Positions 55,268 to 62,702 of a stretch of 64,000 nt of DNA are shown here, one piece after another (within the stretch, counting starts at the first letter, position 1; each line of letters opens with the position of its first letter). Position numbers and translations under genes: made by a program. Below the pieces are notes generated by a model, which was not told the origin of the DNA, searched no databases, and was given only the letters and a program-made list of their open reading frames with translations. The stretch spans positions 124,001-188,000 of the forward strand of contig JAALLF010000003.1 of the NCBI GenBank assembly GCA_011087645.1, in the 5' to 3' direction. This DNA comes from Alphaproteobacteria bacterium. Its GTDB lineage: Bacteria; Pseudomonadota; Alphaproteobacteria; UBA6615.

Positions 55268-55888
55268 ATGGCCTTTCATGAAATCCAGTTTCCGACCAAC
55301 ATTTCATTTGGCGCGGTTGGCGGGGCGGAGTTTAAGACGACGATTGTCACCCTGGATTCCGGCCATGAGCGCCGCAATATCGACTGGAGCATGGCGCGCG
55401 GCGAATGGGACGTGGTGCACGGGTTAGAAGACCAGGCCGATATCGACGCGCTGATCGCCTTCTTCCGCGCCCGCGAGGGTCGGGCCCATGGTTTCCGGTT
55501 CAAAGATTGGTCGGATTTCGAGCTGGCCCGCCAGAATATCGGGACGACTGACGGGGCCACTGCCACCCATCAACTATTCAAGCGCTACGCCTCGTTGGTG
55601 AACTACGATCGCACGATCGCCAAGCCAGTGAGCGGGAGCGTCCAAGTCTGGGTCAACAATGTGGCGATCGTCGAGGGGGCGGGGGGCAGCCAATTCACCG
55701 TCGATACCACGACCGGCATCGTCACTCTGGGGGCCACACTGGCGGCCCAGTCTGGCACGGCGGTGGAGGCGGGGTGCGAGTTCGACGTGCCGGTGCGCTT
55801 CAATCTGGACAAAATGAACGTGACTATTTCCTTCCACGACATCTATGACTGGCCGGTACCGGTCATCGAAATTCGCGACATCACATGA
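55268..55888 (+). CDS. DUF2460 phage tail protein (GTA orfg12-like)
   Basis: The start ATG 55268 (MAFHEIQFPT) has AGGAAC upstream. The 206-residue protein matches DUF2460/TIGR02217: NISFGAVGGAEFKTTIVTLDSGHERRNIDWSMARGEWDV and LIAFFRAREGRAHGFRFKDWSDFE, ending WPVPVIEIRDI. In GTAs the corresponding protein is the distal tail protein that joins tube and baseplate. Its stop overlaps the next gene by four bases (ATGA). Confidence 0.93.
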   Translation: MAFHEIQFPTNISFGAVGGAEFKTTIVTLDSGHERRNIDWSMARGEWDVVHGLEDQADIDALIAFFRAREGRAHGFRFKDWSDFELARQNIGTTDGATATHQLFKRYASLVNYDRTIAKPVSGSVQVWVNNVAIVEGAGGSQFTVDTTTGIVTLGATLAAQSGTAVEAGCEFDVPVRFNLDKMNVTISFHDIYDWPVPVIEIRDIT

Positions 55889-58440
55889 CCCGTACCGTCG
55901 GCTCCGGACTGCAGCTTCACTTCGATGGTTCGGTAGCGCGCGAGACCACCCTGTGGCGGGTAACGCGCCAGGACGGGGTGGTGCTGCGCCTGACCTCTCA
56001 CGATCAGGACGTGGTCTTCGGGGGCAATACCTACAGCGCCTCGGTCGGCTACCAACGCACCGACCTGGCGTCGGGCGCGACCCTGGCAGTGAACAGCGTT
56101 GACATTCAGGGGATACTGAACGCCGCCGCCATATCGGACACGGATCTGGCCGGAGGACGCTACGACTATGCCGAGGTGCGGGTCTCGATCGTCAACTGGG
56201 AAGACCCGGACGGCGATGGCGAGGTCAGCATTGCCAAGGGCTGGTTCGGCGAAGTGGTATTCGACGAAGTAAGCGGGTCGTTTACGACTGAGCTGCGCGG
56301 CCTGACGCAGGTTTTCTCGCAGACCATTATCGAGCAGTTCGGGCGCCAGTGCCGCTACGATATTGGCAACGTCCGCTGCACCCTGCCGATACTGCCGCCG
56401 GTCATTCAGGCCAGCACCGCCTATGCGGTGGGTGACGTTGTGCGGGTGCGCAAGCCGGTTACGGACATCGCGGCGTTGCACGCACCCGGCGCGGTCGACG
56501 ACGACGATGACAGCCAATTCGCAGCAGTGGGCACGACGGGCTCGGATGCGGCGGCGGCGGATACCGACAAACTTAAAAATCTCGCCGGCAACTTCCGTTT
56601 CCAGCCCGTCGGTGGGCCGACGCAAAACCCCTCGAACAGTTTCGTGTCCTGGCCGGATGCGGCCCAGCACACGATCGGCCTAGAACCGTTCACTATCGAG
56701 ATGTGGGCGAACTTCGACGCACTCGATCTGTTGGCGTCACAGACCGGGCCGGTGTTGGCCAGCAAGTACACTGCGACGGGTGGTCAGATTAGCTGGATGC
56801 TGCTTGTAGTTGAGGAAACCGATCCGATCGATGGGTTGCGGTTCATCGCTTACGACGGGATTTCCGCGTTGGGCAGCGTCGCGGTGCCGCTAGCCGAGTT
56901 TACGCCGCTGATTAACCAGTGGTATCATATTACCGTCACGCGTGATGAATATTACCGGTTGCGGATATTCGTGAACGGCAAGCAGCGCGCTGTGGGTGAC
57001 TTCCCGTTCGATATATTTGGCGGCACCGCACCCGTTCGTCTGGGCGCACGCGACAATTCGGCGGGCTTTAACCGCCACTTCGAAGGCTCGATCGAGGATT
57101 TTCGCGTTGTCATTGGCGACGCCGTATATACGGAAGAATTTACACCGCCAGGGGCTCTGGCCTCGACGTTCAGCGACATCCTGACACTCACCGAAGATTA
57201 TCAGGACACCAACTATCGGGTGACCAAGGCGGGGACGACTAGTACGGGTGTTGATAACTTTCCAACGTCATTTGCGGCCGCTGGCACAGCGGCCACGACG
57301 ATCAGTGTCGACGACAACAACACATTCTCGCGCGCGTCCGGCTCGTTTATCGACGACGGCTGGGAGGTGGACATGGTGTTTCGCGGGTCAGGCTTTGCCA
57401 ATGGGGCGAACAATGCGGAGTTCCGCATCACAGCGGTGAATGCGCTGACCATGGATGTGGCTGGCACATCGGCTGTTGCGGAATCTGGAAACGGCGACGA
57501 GGCGCTGACGCACATCGCGTGGAACAACGGCGTTGAATTCGTTACTGAGCCCGCCCTGCGGGTGGCCGGTGAAGTGCTCGAAGTCATTAGCCCCTCAGAG
57601 GTGGTTGTTGGTCCGCCGACGATTGGTGGTTTATTGACCAACGCTCTTTTCATTGAAAGTCCTGGTTTTGAGGAGATAGCAGCAGGCACGTACAGCACGG
57701 GGGCAATGATAGGGGGTTGGGAAGTTACAGGGCCAGACGATGTGGAGGTGCAAACTGCGCGGAAGAATTCGGGCGCGGTGGCTATGAAATTGCCCCAGCA
57801 ATATTCGGGGTCACAAGTCGGGAGCATTCAACAATCAAGAGACGTATCGAGCTATGCTAGTTTAATAGATGGTGGCGCTGAGACAGTCACAGTCTCTTGG
57901 TGGACTCTTACTGGTAGTTTAGCCCTTGGAGACATATGGGTAGATTTTGTATGGCTCGACGAGAACGACTCTGTGATCTCCAGCACTACTGGCACACGGT
58001 TTGACCCCGTCGGCGGAAACGAATTTGCGCAAGTCTCGCAGCAAAATACTATCCCGGCATTGACACGTAAAATTGTGATTGAGATGAACGGCACTGGCGG
58101 CACGTTCGAGGGCGTCGCTGACGATCTTACTGTTTCTACAACGCTCATCGACCCCAACTTTCCCGACGATGAATTCAACTATGGTGTGATGACCTGGGAT
58201 ACTGGCCTCAACGCAGGCATCTCAATGGATGTCAAAAATTATAATGGCACCAATAAGCAGTTCACGCTCTACCTGCCGATGCCGTTTGCCATATCGGTGG
58301 GCGACAAGGTTGGCGTTCATATCGGCTGCAACAAGGAATTGTCCCGTTGCACCGCGTTGGGGAATGTCCTCAATCATGGCGGTTTTCCGTTCATCCCTGG
58401 CGATGACGAATTCCTGCGCTACCCGGACTCGCCCTACTAG
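55885..58440 (+). CDS. DUF2163 tail protein with a large adhesin-like insertion (GTA orfg13-like)
   Basis: Residues 1-190 are the DUF2163 N-terminus (TTLWRVTRQDGVVLRLTSHDQDV, FSQTIIEQFGRQCRYDIG). Residues 757-851 are its C-terminus (GVMTWDTGLNAGISMDVKNY, GCNKELSRCTALGNVLNHGGFPFIPGDDEF). About 565 residues are inserted between them: a LamG/concanavalin-like domain (about 235-425), an NNG-type beta domain (about 470-545) and a carbohydrate-binding-like jelly roll (about 585-755). The normal family is about 290 residues. The inserted domains probably face outwards at the tail tip and could bind surface glycans. Overlaps orfg12-like by four bases. Confidence 0.9.
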   Translation: MTRTVGSGLQLHFDGSVARETTLWRVTRQDGVVLRLTSHDQDVVFGGNTYSASVGYQRTDLASGATLAVNSVDIQGILNAAAISDTDLAGGRYDYAEVRVSIVNWEDPDGDGEVSIAKGWFGEVVFDEVSGSFTTELRGLTQVFSQTIIEQFGRQCRYDIGNVRCTLPILPPVIQASTAYAVGDVVRVRKPVTDIAALHAPGAVDDDDDSQFAAVGTTGSDAAAADTDKLKNLAGNFRFQPVGGPTQNPSNSFVSWPDAAQHTIGLEPFTIEMWANFDALDLLASQTGPVLASKYTATGGQISWMLLVVEETDPIDGLRFIAYDGISALGSVAVPLAEFTPLINQWYHITVTRDEYYRLRIFVNGKQRAVGDFPFDIFGGTAPVRLGARDNSAGFNRHFEGSIEDFRVVIGDAVYTEEFTPPGALASTFSDILTLTEDYQDTNYRVTKAGTTSTGVDNFPTSFAAAGTAATTISVDDNNTFSRASGSFIDDGWEVDMVFRGSGFANGANNAEFRITAVNALTMDVAGTSAVAESGNGDEALTHIAWNNGVEFVTEPALRVAGEVLEVISPSEVVVGPPTIGGLLTNALFIESPGFEEIAAGTYSTGAMIGGWEVTGPDDVEVQTARKNSGAVAMKLPQQYSGSQVGSIQQSRDVSSYASLIDGGAETVTVSWWTLTGSLALGDIWVDFVWLDENDSVISSTTGTRFDPVGGNEFAQVSQQNTIPALTRKIVIEMNGTGGTFEGVADDLTVSTTLIDPNFPDDEFNYGVMTWDTGLNAGISMDVKNYNGTNKQFTLYLPMPFAISVGDKVGVHIGCNKELSRCTALGNVLNHGGFPFIPGDDEFLRYPDSPY
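57292..57519 (+). repeat. NNG beta-domain copy 2 (in the DUF2163 gene)
   Basis: Pattern TISVDDNNTFSRASGSFIDDGW, then GSGFANGANNAEFRITAVNALTMDV. It has the same layout as copies 1 and 3 but is clearly more diverged. It is flanked by a LamG-like and a jelly-roll-like domain. Confidence 0.7.
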
Positions 58441-58874
58441 TGACGACACGCGCCGATGTTCAAGCAGAGGCGGAGACTTGGATTGGGGTACGGTGGAGAC
58501 ACCAAGGCCGCACCCGCGAGCATGGTGTTGATTGCGTCGGTTATCCCGACCTTGTGGCGCTCAGCCTTGGCTTAGTTGATTCGCTACAGCCCGCAAACTA
58601 CCCGCGCCGGCCAAACGGGTCGTTCCTGCCGCTGGTGCGCTCAACACCGTTGATTGAGATACCCCCAGGCGAGGCACGTCCGGCCGATGTCGTCGTGTTC
58701 GCCGAGCAAACCGAACAGTGCCACATGGGCATCCTCACCACGCTGTATGGCGAACCTGCCGTAATTCACGCCCACGCTGGGGCACGGAAGGTCGCGATAG
58801 AGACGTTGGCCTCTGCTAATGGCCGCATCGGCATCGTTACCCACGCTTTTAAGTTCCCCAACCTACAGGATTAA
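58440..58874 (+). CDS. NlpC/P60 tail peptidase (GTA orfg14-like)
   Basis: The 144-residue protein starts at GTG 58440, overlapping the DUF2163 stop by one base. It is NlpC/P60: the catalytic Cys in HGVDCVGYPDLV, the His in CHMGILTTL and the third polar residue in IHAHAG. The phage TIGR02219 family has this exact size and place in the tail tip. It is expected to cut a peptide stem of the host peptidoglycan during DNA entry. The usual GvDCxGL reads GVDCVGY here. Confidence 0.93.
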   Translation: MTTRADVQAEAETWIGVRWRHQGRTREHGVDCVGYPDLVALSLGLVDSLQPANYPRRPNGSFLPLVRSTPLIEIPPGEARPADVVVFAEQTEQCHMGILTTLYGEPAVIHAHAGARKVAIETLASANGRIGIVTHAFKFPNLQD

Positions 58875-58877
58875 TTC

Positions 58878-61800
58878 ATGGGCCAATTGGTTGTCGGCCT
58901 CGCGGGCGGTGCCGTGGGGGCGGCGTTCGGCAATCCCGCATTGGGCTTTTCAGCCGGTACGTTTCTCGGGGGCCTGCTGTTTCCGCCCGATCCGGTACGT
59001 ATTGAGGGGCCGCGGCGCGAAGATTTGCGCGTGTCGTCGTCGACCCATGGCCGCCCGATCCCCGAAGGGTTTGGCGCGATTCGAATGCCGGGCAATATGA
59101 TCTGGTCCTCGAAGATCCGCGAGGTTCAGACAACCACAGAGGTGGGTGGCAAGGGCGGTCTGGGCGGACCGAGCCAAGAACAGGTCACCTATACCTACTT
59201 TGTCGATGCCTCTTTCGCCTTTGCGCAAGGGCCGGCTGAAGCGATCCTGCGGGTGTGGGCGGATGGCAAGGTGATCTATGACGTGCGTGATCCGGGCACC
59301 ACGGGCGCCACGCTTACGGCAACGACAAAGCCTGGCCTGACGCTACGAACCTATTTGGGAACGCAGACCCAGTTGCCATGTCCGACAATCCAAGCGGCAG
59401 AGGGTGCGGCCAACACACCTGCGTTCAGGGGTACGGTTTATCTTACCCTTGATAGCTTTGATCTTACCGATTTCGGCAACCGCATCCCGCAGATCACCGC
59501 CGAGATAGCATTTAAGGCAACCGGATCAAATTCGGGGCGGGTGTCGATCGATCAGACGCCAAGCGGTGCGGCGAACGACGTTAAGATCGATTACCCGCGC
59601 GATCGCGTCACGCTAATAGATAGTGGCGGGGGATTTACCGGTATCCAGCAATGGTCTCTATCCACGCTGCAAGAGGTGCGCCGCCAAGAGGGCGCCGATA
59701 TCGGATTTACCGGCGCCGATGGCGTCGACACGGATTCGCCCTATTACATCTCGCAGAACGACGGCCGGATTTACTACCAGGCCTCGAATAACCATGGCGC
59801 GGTCTATGTCATCGACCCGGACTCGCTAACCGTCACCGGCCAGTTCACGACCAGTGACTCCAGCAACTTCGACCATCTGGTCGACGCCAACCCACCGGGC
59901 CCCGGCGACAAGGTCGCCTTTCTCGATTGGCTGGTCGAGGGTCAGTGTTTCGCAACTGGCTCCATACCCGATGGGCAAACCATCAAAACCTTTGTATTGG
60001 GCTTCGGCCAAGTCACCGACGGGCCGGCGCTGATCGATTTCTCCGATACGGCAAATCCTAAATGGATTGGGTTCGAAAACAATCCGCCGGTCACACAGTC
60101 GAAAGGCGGCATATCGGAGCCGGCGCAGGCGCAGACTTGCGTGTTCTGGGTCCTCCACCATAGCGGCGGCGGCAACACGGCGACCCTTCGCAAATGGGAG
60201 GTCGACTTCAATGCCGAGTTGGACCTGGAAAACGACGTTATCCGAGGCGTGCGCCAATCCACGGTCACCACCTTCGATAATTCGTTCTGGGACAACGATT
60301 CTTCCTCCACCGTCTGGGGTCCGGTTTACGACCATACCGACGGCAATCTGATATTCGGCATAGCGGTCGGTACTGGTCAGTCGGCGGTGTGGAAGTACGA
60401 CAAGGTGCTCAAGAGCATACGATGGCATTTGCACGGCGAGACAGCCGTGCAGGCCAGTATCCGCTCAAACATAGAATTGCGCGACTACACACAATATACG
60501 CGGGTGCGCAACGGCCGCCTCGGCATCGCCAATGGTAGCGGCAACGGCATCTATGCGATCATCGATACGATATCAGGCGAGGTAGTCGATTCCGGCACGG
60601 TAAAGCCGGATTTCGCCGCCTGGGTGGGTGACGATAACGTTGTCTGGGACGATACCATGCAGGTGTTCACCTCGGAACACGCGCCCAACTTCGGCCAGAC
60701 ATTAGAGCAGTTTTTTATCGGTCGGAAGACGGGTCTTGGCGAATCCCTGTCCTCGGTCATGACAGAGTTCTCTGGCGCGAACGTCAACGGCGCCGGCCTT
60801 GCGGCATCCGAATTCGATGTCACGCAGTTAGCGAACGATACGGTGCGCGGCTATGCGGTAACCCGGCAGATGTCGATTAAGCGCGCCGTCGAACCGCTGT
60901 TCACAGCCTATGATTTCGATGCCACGGAGGCCGACGACAAGATCAAGTTCATCAAGCGCGGTGGCTCGACGGCTGCGTCGATTACACAGTCCGACATTGT
61001 TGCTGCGGCTCAATTAGTGCCAGAGACCCGCATTCAAGAGGTTGAACTGCCGGAGCGGACCGATCTGGGGCATATCGACCCGGATATTGACTACCAGGAG
61101 AATATGGCGACGGCAAAGCGCCCCCGCGTGCCGTTGCCGACAATGTACTCGCTGGAGTCCAAGACACTTGATTTGGCGATTGTTTTCACGGCTGCCGAGG
61201 CCAAGGAGATTGCCGAGCGCCTACTCTACACGGCTTGGTCGCAGCGCCGGAAATTGTCGTTCTCGCTGGGGCGCAACTTCATAAAGTTGGTGCCGACCGA
61301 CGTTGTCACACTCACCCTGGACAGCGGAACAGTGTTTAATCTGCGGATCGTTAAAGTCGATATCGGCGTTCGTTACATTCAAAACTACGAAGCGGTGATT
61401 CAAGACACCACACTTCAGGTGCTGTCGAACGCGGTTGCCGACACTAGCTTGGGATTTGTCGAGGACGAACTGCCCACCTCGGTAAATACCCGACTTTGTC
61501 TGATTGATGCGCCGTATCTGCGCGACATCGACGCCACGAACCGTCAATCTATCGAGCTAAAATACGCCATGGCGGGATTCACCGCCGGCTGGAAGGCGGG
61601 AACCCTATGGGATAGTGCGGACGGCGTGACGTTCTCGCCCATAGCGCGCTCCACGGAGCCCAAGACATACGGGATTGTCACCAACAGCCTGCCGACGGGC
61701 ACCATAAATGAGACGGATAAATCCACTATCTTGACGGTGGTTATGGTGGAAGGTTCGCTTTCCAGCGTGACCGACGCACAATTTACCGCTCAAGAGCAAG

Positions 61801-62693
61801 TAGCGATCATTGGATCGCCAACCCTGCAGAATTGGGAATTTGTCTCCTTCCGGGACGCCGTCCAGAACGCCACGGGTGAATATAGCGTTAGCTGGCTGAG
61901 GCGCGGCCGGCGCGGCACAGATGCCCCCGAGATATCTGACAGCCACAATGCCGGCGAACTTTTTATTCTGGCCGAGCGGTCGACGATTAACCGCGCCCTG
62001 TTAACCCTTGGTGACCTCAACGTCACCCGCTTCTATCGCGGTGTCGGGCGCAACGATTTCCTCGAAAACTCATTGACTGTGCCACTAGCGTCGCAGGGTC
62101 GAGCTTTGATGCCATGGCGGTCGCACCAGCTTACAGCGGCGGTCGATGGCTCCGACAATATTGACTTTACGTGGAAGGCTAGCTCGCGACTTTATTCCGA
62201 ACTGACCAACGCCGGCAGTTGGAATTCCTCTTCGCTGGAAGAGGATACAGAAGAATACGAGGTAGATATCTACGACCAGCCGGGCGGAACGGTCGTTCGT
62301 ACATTGGCGGGTCTGACCGGCGAGGCGGGCGAGTACACCAAAGCGCAGTTGACCACAGATCTGGCGATCAGCAATGCCACGGCACAGATCGATGTGGGTA
62401 GCACGTCTACATTCACCCAAGCGACGGGCTCGTTCATTACTGACGGGTTCGTCGCCGGCATAAAGATAGAGACCGCAGCGTTCACGGCTGGCGCCAATAA
62501 CGGGATATTCACCGTTCAGACAGTAGCGGCGCTGACCCTGACCATCGTCGAGACCACGCTTGTCGCGGAGACTGGTACCGGCGACGAGACGATCGATGTG
62601 ATCCGCGAAGATGACATCACATTCGAGGTTTTCCAGATCAGTGCCCAAGTAGGGCGGGGATTCGGGACCGGCGAAACCACCATCGCACTTTAA
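58878..62693 (+). CDS. large tail-tip / host-specificity protein (GTA orfg15-like)
   Basis: The 1,271-residue protein opens MGQLVVGLAGGAVGAAFGNPALGFSAGTFLGGLLFP, then EGPRREDLRVSSSTHGRPIPEGFGAIRMPGNMIW. About residues 210-600 have repeated beta-propeller-like units (DRVTLIDSGGGFTGIQQWSL, DGRIYYQASNNHGAVYVID). The tail-3 domain is at about residues 660-900 (VPETRIQEVELPERTD, SLGRNFIKLVPTDVVTL). An NNG repeat copy is at nt 62391-62607. GTA orfg15 has a glycosidase-like TIM barrel instead; none is seen here. It is the probable cell-contacting hub of the tail. Confidence 0.87.
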   Translation: MGQLVVGLAGGAVGAAFGNPALGFSAGTFLGGLLFPPDPVRIEGPRREDLRVSSSTHGRPIPEGFGAIRMPGNMIWSSKIREVQTTTEVGGKGGLGGPSQEQVTYTYFVDASFAFAQGPAEAILRVWADGKVIYDVRDPGTTGATLTATTKPGLTLRTYLGTQTQLPCPTIQAAEGAANTPAFRGTVYLTLDSFDLTDFGNRIPQITAEIAFKATGSNSGRVSIDQTPSGAANDVKIDYPRDRVTLIDSGGGFTGIQQWSLSTLQEVRRQEGADIGFTGADGVDTDSPYYISQNDGRIYYQASNNHGAVYVIDPDSLTVTGQFTTSDSSNFDHLVDANPPGPGDKVAFLDWLVEGQCFATGSIPDGQTIKTFVLGFGQVTDGPALIDFSDTANPKWIGFENNPPVTQSKGGISEPAQAQTCVFWVLHHSGGGNTATLRKWEVDFNAELDLENDVIRGVRQSTVTTFDNSFWDNDSSSTVWGPVYDHTDGNLIFGIAVGTGQSAVWKYDKVLKSIRWHLHGETAVQASIRSNIELRDYTQYTRVRNGRLGIANGSGNGIYAIIDTISGEVVDSGTVKPDFAAWVGDDNVVWDDTMQVFTSEHAPNFGQTLEQFFIGRKTGLGESLSSVMTEFSGANVNGAGLAASEFDVTQLANDTVRGYAVTRQMSIKRAVEPLFTAYDFDATEADDKIKFIKRGGSTAASITQSDIVAAAQLVPETRIQEVELPERTDLGHIDPDIDYQENMATAKRPRVPLPTMYSLESKTLDLAIVFTAAEAKEIAERLLYTAWSQRRKLSFSLGRNFIKLVPTDVVTLTLDSGTVFNLRIVKVDIGVRYIQNYEAVIQDTTLQVLSNAVADTSLGFVEDELPTSVNTRLCLIDAPYLRDIDATNRQSIELKYAMAGFTAGWKAGTLWDSADGVTFSPIARSTEPKTYGIVTNSLPTGTINETDKSTILTVVMVEGSLSSVTDAQFTAQEQVAIIGSPTLQNWEFVSFRDAVQNATGEYSVSWLRRGRRGTDAPEISDSHNAGELFILAERSTINRALLTLGDLNVTRFYRGVGRNDFLENSLTVPLASQGRALMPWRSHQLTAAVDGSDNIDFTWKASSRLYSELTNAGSWNSSSLEEDTEEYEVDIYDQPGGTVVRTLAGLTGEAGEYTKAQLTTDLAISNATAQIDVGSTSTFTQATGSFITDGFVAGIKIETAAFTAGANNGIFTVQTVAALTLTIVETTLVAETGTGDETIDVIREDDITFEVFQISAQVGRGFGTGETTIAL
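62391..62607 (+). repeat. NNG beta-domain copy 3 (in the tail-tip gene)
   Basis: Pattern DVGSTSTFTQATGSFITDGF, then NNGIFTVQTVAALTLTIVETTLV. It shares long near-identical nucleotide runs with copy 1 in the tube gene, although the genes are 12 kb apart. Confidence 0.85.
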
Positions 62694-62702
62694 AGGACCA
62701 AA

